In this document: positions 18,734-27,045 of the stretch, one piece after another
How the letters are laid out: the number at the start of each line of letters is the position of its first letter
Position numbering within the stretch: the first letter of the stretch is position 1
DNA from: RYN-230 sp963760405
GTDB lineage: Bacteria; Actinomycetota; Actinomycetes; Streptosporangiales; Streptosporangiaceae
Length of the DNA: 64,000 nt
Direction of reading: 5' to 3'
NCBI GenBank assembly: GCA_963760405.1
Contig: CAVXCV010000004.1
Coordinates: 558,001 to 622,000, forward strand
The notes under the pieces: generated by a model
The model's input: the letters and a program-made list of their open reading frames with translations, nothing else
What the model was told of the DNA's origin: nothing
Database searches by the model: none
Program-made: the position numbers and the translations under genes

Positions 18734-18947
18734 AGTTGCCGAGCGTATCTCCCGGCTGGCCGATCCGGGAGCGGCGGCACGGCAGCGCCCGTCGCCAAGA
18801 CACGATCGCGCGGAGTGCCCCGGGTGGTGGCGTTAGCGCCCGCGGGTGGGTACGGTCAGCCGTTGTGAGCGATGCACGCGACCCCGCCTCCGGCCGGCCG
18901 CGCTGGCACGCCACGAACCGGGCCGGCCGTCACGGCGGGGCGCGGTC

Positions 18948-19310
18948 ATGACCCCCCGCCGCTGCTCCCGGCCCGCCTGCAAGCATCCTGCGGTGTACAC
19001 GCTGACCTACGTGTACCGGGACTCCACCGCGGTGCTCGGCCCGCTCGCCGCCTACGTGGAGCCGCACTGCTACGACCTGTGCTCGGCGCACGCGGACCGG
19101 CTGACCGCGCCGCGTGGCTGGGAAGTCGTGCGGCTGCCGGTCGAGCCGGTACCCCAGGAAGCGGACGACCTCGAGGCCCTGGCCAATGCCGTGCGCGAAG
19201 CCGCGCTGCCACCGCCGGGGGAGCCGGTCGGGCAGGGCGTGGAGGTAGGCCGGCGCGGTCACCTGCGCGTGCTGCGCTCCGCCCCGGAAGGCCGGGACCG
19301 GCTGCCGTAG
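18948..19310 (+). CDS. DUF3499-family protein, putative zinc ribbon
   Basis: Homology starts at ATG 18948 with MTPRRCSRPACKHPAVYTLT, a CxxxxC pair. A later CYDLCSAHADR supplies further metal ligands, so a small zinc-binding fold is likely. The 120-residue length and the place between the metallopeptidase and phosphomannomutase genes match DUF3499. Function unknown. The frame is open back to 18846, but the extra residues do not look like the family. Confidence 0.8.
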   Translation: MTPRRCSRPACKHPAVYTLTYVYRDSTAVLGPLAAYVEPHCYDLCSAHADRLTAPRGWEVVRLPVEPVPQEADDLEALANAVREAALPPPGEPVGQGVEVGRRGHLRVLRSAPEGRDRLP

Positions 19311-19440
19311 GCCGGCCGCCACTGGGCTGGGTCGCCTATCCGCTGGACGCCTTCTGCTGGCTGCCTGGCCGGTAGGCTCTGAGTCCATGCCACGCCGGGG
19401 TACTCAGGACACCACCGCCAGTAACGGGAGGCAAAGCCGA

Positions 19441-20811
19441 GTGGGTGACTACGCGAAGATCTTCAAGGCCTACGACATCCGCGGGATCGTGCCCGACGAA
19501 CTGGACGAGCGTGTCGCCGAGTCGGTAGGCGGCGCGTTCGTCCGGCTCACCGGGGCCCGCAGCGTGGTCACTGTGCACGACATGCGCACCTCGTCCGGGC
19601 CGCTGGCCGAGGCCTTCGGCCGGGGCGCGGCCGCCCAGGGCGCGGACGTCATCGAGGGCGGCCTCGGCTCCACCGACCTGCTCTACTACGCCAGCGGCAG
19701 CCTGGGCATCCCGGGTGCGATGATCACCGCCAGCCACAACCCGGCCAAGTACAACGGGATCAAGCTCTGCCGGGAGGGCGCCCGCCCGGTGGGCGCGGAC
19801 ACCGGGCTGGCCGAGCTGCGCGACATGGCCGTGCGAGGCGTGCCGGACGCTACCGCGCCGGCCGGCCTGATCACCCGCCGCGACCTGCTGAGCGGCTACG
19901 CGGGCCACCTGAAGACGCTGGTCAACCTGGCCGGCATCCGCCCGCTCAAGGTCGCGGTGGACGCGGGCAACGGGATGGCCGGCTATACCGTGCCCAAGGT
20001 GTTCGAGGGCCTGCCGATTACCCTGGTCCCGCTGTATTTCGAGCTGGACGGCACCTTCCCGAACCACGAGGCCAACCCGATCGACCCGCAGAACCTCCGC
20101 GACCTGCAGCGGGCGGTGCTGGACTCCGATGCGGACATCGGCCTGGCCTTTGACGGCGACGCGGACCGCTGCTTTGTCGTGGACGAGCGCGGCCACCTCG
20201 TTTCGCCCTCGGCGCTGACCGCGCTCATCGCGAGCCGGGAGCTCAGCCGGGAGCCCGGGGCCACGGTCATCCATAACCTGATCACCTCCCGGGCCGTGCC
20301 GGAGATCATCGCCGAGCACGGCGGCGTCCCGGTGCGCACCCGGGTCGGGCACTCGTTCATCAAAGCCCGGATGGCGGAGACCGGCGCGGTGTTCGGCGGC
20401 GAGCACTCCGGGCACTTCTACTTCCGTGACTTCTGGTTCGCTGACTCCGGCATGCTCGCGGCGCTGCACGTGCTGGCCGCGCTGGGCGGCCAGCCGGGCC
20501 CGCTGTCCGCGCTGCTGGCCGGCTACGCCCGGTACGTGGCGTCCGGCGAGATCAACAGCGAGGTGACCGACCAGGCGGCCGCGACCGCGCAGGTCCGCGC
20601 CGAGTTCGCCAGCCGGCCGGGGGTCAGCACGGACGAACTGGACGGCCTGACCGTCACCGCGGACACCTGGTGGTTCAACCTCCGGCCGTCCAACACCGAG
20701 CCGCTGCTCCGGCTGAATCTGGAGGCCGCGGACGAGGCCACTATGCTCAGGCTGCGCGACGAGGTGCTGGCCATCGTGCGCGGCCAGGTGATATCAGCGG
20801 AGGTGCCGTGA
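19441..20811 (+). CDS. manB: Phosphomannomutase/phosphoglucomutase
   Basis: The 456-residue enzyme interconverts hexose 6- and 1-phosphates, here most likely mannose phosphates for GDP-mannose. The catalytic serine loop TASHNPAKYNGIK lies near residue 97, the magnesium loop DGDADRC near residue 238 and the phosphate-binding NTEPLLRLN near residue 418. The start GTG 19441 has GGGAGG nine bases upstream; the earlier ATG 19387 adds residues without homology. The stop overlaps the next start (GTGA), opening a three-gene coupled run with the Trm112-like and SIS-domain genes. Confidence 0.92.
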   Translation: MGDYAKIFKAYDIRGIVPDELDERVAESVGGAFVRLTGARSVVTVHDMRTSSGPLAEAFGRGAAAQGADVIEGGLGSTDLLYYASGSLGIPGAMITASHNPAKYNGIKLCREGARPVGADTGLAELRDMAVRGVPDATAPAGLITRRDLLSGYAGHLKTLVNLAGIRPLKVAVDAGNGMAGYTVPKVFEGLPITLVPLYFELDGTFPNHEANPIDPQNLRDLQRAVLDSDADIGLAFDGDADRCFVVDERGHLVSPSALTALIASRELSREPGATVIHNLITSRAVPEIIAEHGGVPVRTRVGHSFIKARMAETGAVFGGEHSGHFYFRDFWFADSGMLAALHVLAALGGQPGPLSALLAGYARYVASGEINSEVTDQAAATAQVRAEFASRPGVSTDELDGLTVTADTWWFNLRPSNTEPLLRLNLEAADEATMLRLRDEVLAIVRGQVISAEVP

Positions 20812-20996
20812 AGATCGACGACTGGCTGCTCGACATCCTGGCCTGCCCGCAGTGCCACGCGCCGTTGCGCGCAGATGACGCCGCGAGCGAACTGGTCTGC
20901 ACCAACCCGGCGGACTGCGGCCTCGCCTACCCGGTGCGCGACGACATCCCGGTGCTGCTGGTGGACGAGGCCCGGCGGCCAGGGGACAGGTCATGA
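20808..20996 (+). CDS. Trm112-like small protein
   Basis: This 62-residue protein has the pattern of the Trm112/YcaR family: LLDILACPQCHAPL near the N-terminus, a second pair of cysteines (CTNPADCGLAYPV) and the ending RDDIPVLLVDEAR. Related eukaryotic proteins activate methyltransferases, but the bacterial role is unclear. It is coupled to both neighbours: its GTG overlaps the phosphomannomutase stop, and its stop overlaps the next ATG. Confidence 0.88.
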   Translation: MKIDDWLLDILACPQCHAPLRADDAASELVCTNPADCGLAYPVRDDIPVLLVDEARRPGDRS

Positions 20997-22111
20997 CGAT
21001 CACCGCCCAGCAGCGCCTGGATGACCCGGTGCTGCTGGAGGTGGGCGACCCCGGCGGCATGCTCCGCCAGGTCGCGTCCGCGGCGGCACAGGTCCGCACG
21101 GCGTTCCGGGCGACCGCCGAGGCCGACCTGGGCGCGCTGGCCGCCGCGGGCCGCCCGCGGGCGATCGTGGTCACCGGGATGGGCGGCTCCGGGGTGGCCG
21201 GCGAGGTACTGGCCGCGGTGTGCGGCGCAGGCTCCGCCGTGCAGATCGCTCCCCTGCACGACTATCAGCTGCCCGGCTGGGTGGGTGCCGCTGACCTGGT
21301 CATCGCGGTGTCCTGCTCCGGGGCGACCGAGGAGACCCTGACCGCGGCGGGCGAGGCGGTCCGCCGCGGCTGCCCGCTGATCGGGGTGGGCGGTGCGGAC
21401 TCCCCGCTGGCCATGCTCGCCGAACAGGCCCGCGCCCCGTTCGTGCCGGTCCAGCCGGCGGGTATGCCGCGGGCCACGCTGTGGGGGCTGTCCGTGCCGT
21501 TGCTGGTGATCGCGGACCGGCTCGGCGTCGCGGAGGTCCCGGCTGAGGAGTTCGAGGCGGCCGCCGCGGAACTGGAGCGGCTCTCCCACCTGTGCCGTCC
21601 GGACAGCGAGGCATTCGTCAACCCGGCCAAGACACTGGCCCTGGAACTGGCTGGCACCCTGCCGCTGATCTGGGGCACGTCGCCGCTGGCCGGAGTGGCC
21701 GCCTACCGGTTCGCCTGCCAGCTCAACGAGAACGCCAAGTACCCGGCCATCGCCGGGGAGCTGCCCGAAGCCAACCACAACCAGGTCGTCACGTTCGACG
21801 GCCCGTTCGCCCCGTGGCCAGGCGGCTCAGCCGCGGACGACACCGCGCCCGCCGTGCCGCTGCACCTGGTCGTGCTCCGGGACAGCCAGGAGCATCCGCA
21901 GGTCGCGCGCAGGCGGGAGGCCTCGGTGGAACTCGCCGAGCAGCGCGGGATCGAGGTCAGCGAGATCGCCGCCGAAGGCGACCGGCCGCTGGACCGGCTG
22001 GCCACGCTGATCCAGCTGATCGACTACGCCACGGTCTACCTGGGCATCGCGAACGGCATCGATCCGGTGCCGGTCGCCGCCATCCAGGAGCTGAAGGACC
22101 GGATCGCGTAG
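20993..22111 (+). CDS. SIS-domain phosphoglucose/phosphomannose isomerase
   Basis: The 372-residue protein has an N-terminal SIS domain (VVTGMGGSGVAGEVL, then VIAVSCSGATEETL, the phosphosugar-binding serine loops). Its C-terminal half carries the bifunctional PGI/PMI signature (WGTSPLAGVAAYRFACQLNE, ELPEANHNQV). It would interconvert fructose 6-phosphate with mannose or glucose 6-phosphate, the first step towards GDP-mannose, and is coupled to the phosphomannomutase run by an ATGA overlap. This matches the conserved mycobacterial Rv3256c-Rv3257c arrangement. Confidence 0.87.
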   Translation: MTITAQQRLDDPVLLEVGDPGGMLRQVASAAAQVRTAFRATAEADLGALAAAGRPRAIVVTGMGGSGVAGEVLAAVCGAGSAVQIAPLHDYQLPGWVGAADLVIAVSCSGATEETLTAAGEAVRRGCPLIGVGGADSPLAMLAEQARAPFVPVQPAGMPRATLWGLSVPLLVIADRLGVAEVPAEEFEAAAAELERLSHLCRPDSEAFVNPAKTLALELAGTLPLIWGTSPLAGVAAYRFACQLNENAKYPAIAGELPEANHNQVVTFDGPFAPWPGGSAADDTAPAVPLHLVVLRDSQEHPQVARRREASVELAEQRGIEVSEIAAEGDRPLDRLATLIQLIDYATVYLGIANGIDPVPVAAIQELKDRIA

Positions 22112-22120
22112 GCTGCCCGA

Positions 22121-23119
22121 GTGGATCTTGGTGCCGATGAGCCGGGCGGCGGGCTGCGCGCGATTATCGCCGCACTCGCTGCCAACATCGGCATCGCCGT
22201 GGTCAAGCTGGTCGCGTTCGCCATCACCGGCTCGGCTTCCATGCTGGCCGAGTCCGCACACTCGATCGCGGACAGCGGCAACGAGGTGCTGCTGCTGTTC
22301 GGCCGCAGCCGGGCGCAGCGCTCGCAGACCGAGGAGCACCCGTTCGGCTTCGGCCGGGAACGCTACTTCTACGCGTTCATCGTGGCCGTGGTGCTGTTCA
22401 CCGTGGGCGCGCTGTTCTCACTCAACCAGGGTATCCACAAGATCATCAACCCGGAACCGGTCCGTTCGCCCGCCGTCGCGTTCATCGTGCTGGCCATCGC
22501 CATGGTGCTGGAGAGCTTCTCCCTGCGCACGGCCGTGCGGGAGTCGCGAGCCGAACGCGGCAGGCTCGGCTGGGCGACCTTCATCCGGCGATCCAAGTCC
22601 CCGGAGCTGCCCGCCGTGCTGCTGGAGGACGTGGCCGCGCTGGCCGGGCTGGTCTGCGCCACGATCGGCGTGCTGCTCGCCGTCGTCACCGGCAACGGGG
22701 TGTGGGACGGCGTGGGGTCGCTGGCCATCGCCGTGCTGCTGGGCTTCGTGGCGGCCGTGCTCGCGGTGGAGATGAAGAGCCTGCTGATCGGGGAGTCGGC
22801 CGGTACCGAGGTGGAGCGGGCCATCGTCGCCGCGCTGGAGGCGGGCCCGGAGATACGCCAGGTCATCCACATGCGGACGCTGCACATGGGCCCGGAGAGC
22901 CTGCTGGTCGCGGCCAAGATCGCGGTGCCCGAGGACGTGTCCGCGGCCCGGATCATCGCCGTGATCGACGCGGCCGAGCGCCGGGTCCGCGACGCGGTGC
23001 CGATCGCCGAGGTTATCTACCTGGAGCCGGATGTGTACCGGCCGGCCAAGGCCGACCAGACCGACCCGGCCATCCGCGCCGTGCGGCGTATCCCGGGGGG
23101 ATCGGCGGGACCGGGGTAA
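22121..23119 (+). CDS. Cation diffusion facilitator family transporter
   Basis: The 332-residue protein has about six membrane segments, starting with LRAIIAALAANIGIAVVKLV. The metal-site motif AESAHSIADSGNEVLLLFG in the second helix is typical of the family, which exchanges divalent cations (Zn, Fe, Mn) for protons. The C-terminal third is the cytoplasmic domain (IRQVIHMRTLHMGPESLLVA). The start GTG 22121 lies nine bases after the isomerase gene. The metal cannot be predicted. Confidence 0.88.
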   Translation: MDLGADEPGGGLRAIIAALAANIGIAVVKLVAFAITGSASMLAESAHSIADSGNEVLLLFGRSRAQRSQTEEHPFGFGRERYFYAFIVAVVLFTVGALFSLNQGIHKIINPEPVRSPAVAFIVLAIAMVLESFSLRTAVRESRAERGRLGWATFIRRSKSPELPAVLLEDVAALAGLVCATIGVLLAVVTGNGVWDGVGSLAIAVLLGFVAAVLAVEMKSLLIGESAGTEVERAIVAALEAGPEIRQVIHMRTLHMGPESLLVAAKIAVPEDVSAARIIAVIDAAERRVRDAVPIAEVIYLEPDVYRPAKADQTDPAIRAVRRIPGGSAGPG

Positions 23120-23130
23120 CCCAAGCCCGC

Positions 23131-23418
23131 GCAGGGGAGTATCTCTGTGGTCATGGCAGGCGCCCCCGGAGGGGGTGTGCTGGCGGGGCCGTCGATCCGC
23201 TGGCGGCGGCGGGTGGGCGGTCCGCATCGGCGGGCCGGGTCGTTGGGGGTCCGGGGGCTCGGGCCCCCGGGCTAGCAGGGGAGTATCTCTGTGGTCATGG
23301 CAGGCGCCCCCGGAGGGGGTGTGCTGGCGGGGCCGTCGATCCGCTGGCGGCGGCGGGTGGGCGGTCCGCATCGGCGGGCCGGGTCGTTGGGGGTCCGGGG
23401 GCTCGGGCCCCCGGGCTA
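23131..23418. repeat. Perfect 144-bp tandem duplication
   Basis: The segment 23131-23274 is repeated base for base at 23275-23418. Each copy holds a strong hairpin, CCGGGGGC-TCGG-GCCCCCGG (eight-base stem), near its right end and a smaller CCCCC-GGA-GGGGG hairpin near its left. The period equals 48 codons, so frames are kept across copies. The array lies between the convergent transporter and MerR genes and forms the 3' end of the latter. It may be a member of a dispersed genomic repeat family and may act as a terminator for both genes. Confidence 0.95.
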
Positions 23419-23762
23419 GCACGGCCGCTCATGCTGAGCAGCCGCAGCGCCCGCTCCTTCTCGAAATCCAGCGCGTGCGCGGGCGGGGGCGCGATCCGCC
23501 CGATCCGCCGGGCGAGCTCGGCGACCTCGGCCCGGACCCGCGGCTCGGCCAGCACCCGGAGGCCGAAGGCGAGCGCCGCCGGGCTGATGTCATGCCGCCG
23601 CTCCAGGTCCAGCGCCAGGGTCACGGCCGCCAGGTCCGCGGGCCCGAACTGCCGGTGCCCGGCCCGGCTGCCGCGCACGACGGGCAGCAGGCCGAGCATC
23701 TCCCGGTAGCGGAGCATCCGGGGCGAGGTGCCGAGCTGCCGGGCCGCTTCGGTGATCCGCAT
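23295..23762 (-). CDS. MerR-family transcription regulator with repeat-derived C-terminus
   Basis: The N-terminus MRITEAARQLGTSPRMLRYRE is a MerR-type winged helix, followed by HRQFGPADLAAV and a helical region. Effector residues such as metal-binding cysteines are absent, so the signal is unknown. ATG 23762 is the start; the frame upstream is open but unlike the family. Residues 116-155 are coded entirely by the second copy of the 144-bp repeat, and the stop lies inside it, so the natural C-terminus was probably replaced. The gene is divergent from ahcY with a candidate operator between them. Confidence 0.8.
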   Translation of the reverse strand: MRITEAARQLGTSPRMLRYREMLGLLPVVRGSRAGHRQFGPADLAAVTLALDLERRHDISPAALAFGLRVLAEPRVRAEVAELARRIGRIAPPPAHALDFEKERALRLLSMSGRASPGARAPGPPTTRPADADRPPAAASGSTAPPAHPLRGRLP

Positions 23763-23793
23763 AGGGCTAATCTTACATTTTCTTGTCAGAAAA
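23763..23793 (-). promoter_or_regulatory. Candidate MerR promoter with palindromic operator
   Basis: On the minus strand TGTAAGAT forms an extended -10 box ending seven bases before the MerR ATG, so the transcript would be nearly leaderless. Just upstream lies the inverted pair TTTTC-TGACAA-GAAAA (23778-23793), which overlaps the promoter spacer, where MerR-type regulators bind. The -35 box is weak. The pair also lies 84-99 bases before the ahcY ATG. Confidence 0.4.
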
Positions 23794-23876
23794 CGCCGCC
23801 TGATGCTGCGAGCCGGGCCCGGGGTCCCGTAGCGTCGTACTGCACCCAGACCCAAGAACCCTGTTGAAGGAGCGTC

Positions 23877-25322
23877 ATGTCCGCGGAATCCGTTCCGTTC
23901 AAAGTCGCCGACCTGTCTCTTGCTGATTTCGGCCGGAAGGAGATCAGGCTCGCTGAGCACGAGATGCCGGGCCTGATGTCAGTCCGGTCGGAGTACGCGG
24001 AAGCGCAGCCGCTGCGCGGCGCCCGGATCACCGGCTCGCTGCACATGACCATCCAGACCGCGGTGCTGATCGAGACGCTGACCGCGCTGGGCGCGCAGGT
24101 CCGCTGGGCGAGCTGCAACATCTTCTCCACCCAGGACCACGCCGCGGCGGCGGTGGCGGTCGGCCCGGACGGCACCCCGGACGACCCCAAGGGCATCCCG
24201 GTGTTCGCCTGGAAGGGCGAGACCCTCCAGGAGTACTGGTGGTGCACGGACCAGGCGCTGTCCTGGCCGGGCGAGGAAGGCCCGAACATGATCCTGGACG
24301 ACGGCGGGGACGCCACCTTGCTGGTGCACAAGGGCGCCGAGTACGAGGGCGCGGGCGCTGTCCCGTCCGCGGCCGAGGATGACCCGGAGGAGCAGAAGGT
24401 CATCCTCGACCTGCTGCGCCGGTCCATGGCCGGGCGGAGCGACCGGTTCACGATCATGGTGGAGGGCATCCGCGGGGTGACCGAGGAGACCACCACCGGT
24501 GTGCACCGGCTGTACGAGATGGCCAGGGACGGCATGCTCGCGTTCCCCGCGATCAACGTGAACGACTCGGTGACCAAGTCCAAGTTCGACAACAAGTACG
24601 GCTGCCGCCACTCCCTGATCGACGGCATCAACCGGGCCACCGACGTGCTGATCGGCGGCAAGGTCGCGGTGGTCTGCGGCTACGGTGACGTGGGCAAGGG
24701 ATGCGCGGAGTCACTGCGCGGCCAGGGCGCCCGGGTCATCGTCACCGAGGTCGACCCGATCTGCGCGCTGCAGGCGGCGATGGACGGTTACCAGGTCGCC
24801 CAGCTGGAGGACGTGCTGGCCACCGCGGACATCTTCGTCACCGCGACCGGCAACCGGGACATCATCACCGCGGACCAGATGAGCCGGATGAAGCACCAGG
24901 CCATCGTCGGGAACATCGGCCACTTCGACAACGAGATCGACGTGACCGGCCTGGCCCGGATCCCCGGGACCCGCAAGGTCACGATCAAGCCCCAGGTGGA
25001 CGAGTGGCAGTTCGCCGACGGCCACGCGATCATCCTGCTCTCCGAGGGTCGGCTGCTCAACCTCGGCAACGCGACCGGCCACCCCAGCTTCGTCATGTCG
25101 AACTCCTTCACCAACCAGGTGATCGCCCAGATCGAGCTGTTCACCAAGACCGGCGAGTACCCGGTGGGCGTGCACGTACTGCCCAAGCACCTGGACGAGA
25201 AGGTGGCCCGGCTGCACCTGGACGCCCTGGGCGTGCGGCTGACCGAGCTGACCAAGGAGCAGGCCGACTACATCGGCGTGCCGGTGGAAGGGCCGTACAA
25301 GCCCGATCACTACCGGTACTGA
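23877..25322 (+). CDS. ahcY: Adenosylhomocysteinase
   Basis: The 481-residue enzyme reversibly splits S-adenosylhomocysteine into adenosine and homocysteine, relieving methyltransferase inhibition. Recognised parts are RITGSLHMTIQTAVLIETL (substrate histidine), LDDGGDATLLVHKG (aspartate), EETTTGVHRLYEM (glutamate), VTKSKFDNKYGCRHS (catalytic Lys/Asp/Asn/Cys block near residues 227-241), the NAD loop GYGDVGKGCAESLRG and the C-terminal KPDHYRY that completes the neighbour's NAD site. The start ATG 23877 has GAAGGAG seven bases upstream. A divergent paralogue follows after 25 bases, probably in the same transcript. Confidence 0.96.
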   Translation: MSAESVPFKVADLSLADFGRKEIRLAEHEMPGLMSVRSEYAEAQPLRGARITGSLHMTIQTAVLIETLTALGAQVRWASCNIFSTQDHAAAAVAVGPDGTPDDPKGIPVFAWKGETLQEYWWCTDQALSWPGEEGPNMILDDGGDATLLVHKGAEYEGAGAVPSAAEDDPEEQKVILDLLRRSMAGRSDRFTIMVEGIRGVTEETTTGVHRLYEMARDGMLAFPAINVNDSVTKSKFDNKYGCRHSLIDGINRATDVLIGGKVAVVCGYGDVGKGCAESLRGQGARVIVTEVDPICALQAAMDGYQVAQLEDVLATADIFVTATGNRDIITADQMSRMKHQAIVGNIGHFDNEIDVTGLARIPGTRKVTIKPQVDEWQFADGHAIILLSEGRLLNLGNATGHPSFVMSNSFTNQVIAQIELFTKTGEYPVGVHVLPKHLDEKVARLHLDALGVRLTELTKEQADYIGVPVEGPYKPDHYRY

Positions 25323-25347
25323 GCCTCCGCCCGATATCGAGCCAGTC

Positions 25348-26640
25348 ATGAACGAGCGGCCAGCCGGCATCCGTGCCGCAAGCATTCCTGCTTCGGACAT
25401 CGCGGATGCCGGGCTGGCCAGCGCCGGACTGGACCGGATCGGCTGGGCCCAGCGGTCCATGCCGGTGCTCAGCGGGATCAGCGAGGTGTTCGTTGCGGAA
25501 AAGCCGCTGGCCGGGCTGACCGTCGCAGCCTGCCTGCACGTCACGGCGGAAACGGCGGTCCTGGTCGGCACGCTGCAAGCTGGCGGCGCCCGGGTATTCC
25601 TGGCCGCCTCGAACCCGCTGTCCACCCAGGACGACATCGCCGCGGCCCTGGACAGCAGCGGGACCGTGGTCTACGCCCGGGCCGGGGCGGACCGGCTGGC
25701 CTATGCCGAGCACATCCACCGGGCCCTGGACGCCGGGCCGGACCTGGTCGTGGACGACGGCGGCGACCTGATGGAGACGCTGCACGGCGAGCGGCCGGAC
25801 CTGCTGGGCAAGGTGGCGGGCGGGTGTGAGTCAACTCCGGCCGGGGTGATCCGGCTGCACCGGATGGCCCGCGACGCCGTGCTGGCCTTCCCGGTGGTGG
25901 CGGCCGACGCCAGCGGGACCCGGCTGATGCTGGACAGCACCTACGGCACCGGCCAGTCCGCTATCGACGGGATCATCCGGGCGACCAGCATCCTGCTGGC
26001 CGGCCGGACCGTGGTCGTCGCCGGGTACGGCTGGTGCGGGCGCGGCATCGCGCAGCGGGCCCGGGGCCACGGCGCCCAGGTCATCGTGACCGAGGTGGAC
26101 CCGGTCCGCGCGCTGGACGCGATCATGCAGGGCTACCGGGTGCTGCCGATGGCCGCGGCCGCCCCGATCGGCGAGGTGTTCATCACCGCGACCGGGTCCC
26201 GCGAGGTGATCACGGCCGCGCACATGGCGGTCATGCGGGACGGGGCCATCCTGGCCAACGCCGGGCACTTCGACGTGGAGGTTGACGTGCGCGCACTGGC
26301 CGGCCTCGCGGTCAGCGTGACCCGCGAGGTCCGCCCGCACACCGACGAGTACCTGCTGGCCGACGGCCGGCGGCTGCTGCTGCTGGCCGAGGGCCGGATC
26401 GTCAACCTGGTCGCCGCGGAAGGCAACCCGCCGACGGTGATGGACATTTCCTTCGCCGGGCAGGCCCTGGTGCTGGCGTGGCTGGCCCGGGAGCACGGGT
26501 CGTTGCTGCCGGGAGTGCACCGGGTGCCGCCGGCCATCGATAACCAGATCGCCACGCTCGCGCTCGGCGCGACCGGCGCCGCGATCGACTCCTCGACCCC
26601 GGCGCAGCGGGAGTACCTGGACTCCTGGCAGCAGGACTAG
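25348..26640 (+). CDS. Divergent adenosylhomocysteinase-like paralogue
   Basis: The 430-residue protein keeps the fold and NAD loop of AhcY (GYGWCGRGIAQRARGHG) and several substrate residues (CLHVTAETAVLVGT, VDDGGDLMETLHG, ESTPAGVIRLHRM). It lacks the insertion and the C-terminal KPDHYRY of the gene upstream. Its active-site block reads GTRLMLDSTYGTGQS where AhcY has VTKSKFDNKYGCRHS. YGTGQS is the archaeal-type sequence, but the Lys of KFDN, the Asn and the Cys are changed. It could act on a related nucleoside thioether, such as S-inosylhomocysteine, or be non-catalytic. It lies in tandem with ahcY. Confidence 0.8.
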   Translation: MNERPAGIRAASIPASDIADAGLASAGLDRIGWAQRSMPVLSGISEVFVAEKPLAGLTVAACLHVTAETAVLVGTLQAGGARVFLAASNPLSTQDDIAAALDSSGTVVYARAGADRLAYAEHIHRALDAGPDLVVDDGGDLMETLHGERPDLLGKVAGGCESTPAGVIRLHRMARDAVLAFPVVAADASGTRLMLDSTYGTGQSAIDGIIRATSILLAGRTVVVAGYGWCGRGIAQRARGHGAQVIVTEVDPVRALDAIMQGYRVLPMAAAAPIGEVFITATGSREVITAAHMAVMRDGAILANAGHFDVEVDVRALAGLAVSVTREVRPHTDEYLLADGRRLLLLAEGRIVNLVAAEGNPPTVMDISFAGQALVLAWLAREHGSLLPGVHRVPPAIDNQIATLALGATGAAIDSSTPAQREYLDSWQQD

Positions 26641-26663
26641 CCCGGACGGGTTAGCCTGCGGGC

Positions 26664-27041
26664 ATGGCTACCCGAGCGTTTCCCGTGGTGTACGCGACTG
26701 ATGTCCGCCGGACAGCGCGGTTCTGGGAGCGCCTGGGGTTCGTGCGCTTCTTTGAGCTGCCCGCTGAGGGCGAGCCCGGTTACATCGGGCTGCGCCGTGG
26801 CGGGTCCGAGCTGGCCGTGGTCAGCTCGGACTGGCCCGCTGAGCAGTACCGGCTCGAGCTGGGGCACGGGCCGCGGTTCGAGATGTTCGTGTACGTGGAC
26901 GACATCGACGGCCTGCTGCCCGCGCTGCGGGCCGAGGGCATCACCGTGCTGCGCGACCCGGCCAACATGCCCTGGGGCGAGCGCATCGCGTCCATCGCCG
27001 ACCCGGACGGCAACCCGGTCGCCCTGGCTAACGCGGGCTGA
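26664..27041 (+). CDS. VOC (glyoxalase/bleomycin resistance) family protein
   Basis: The 125-residue protein has the paired beta-alpha-beta modules of the VOC fold: FPVVYATDVRRTARFWERLGF at the N-terminus, EMFVYVDDIDGLLPALRAEG in the middle and ERIASIADPDGNPVAL at the end. Members bind a metal or small ligand; the substrate cannot be told. It converges on the RDD gene, with only four bases between the stop codons. Confidence 0.85.
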   Translation: MATRAFPVVYATDVRRTARFWERLGFVRFFELPAEGEPGYIGLRRGGSELAVVSSDWPAEQYRLELGHGPRFEMFVYVDDIDGLLPALRAEGITVLRDPANMPWGERIASIADPDGNPVALANAG

Positions 27042-27045
27042 CCGG

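Noticed and set aside
22418..23422. 334-codon minus-strand ORF through the transporter gene and the 144-bp repeat
   Set aside because: It is antisense to a clear transporter and has no recognisable domain; it stays open because of GC-rich composition and the frame-neutral repeat.
23794..23876. Possible S-adenosylhomocysteine riboswitch upstream of ahcY
   Set aside because: The leader lacks the conserved core and pseudoknot pattern I know for that riboswitch, and there is little room between the MerR operator and the ribosome site.
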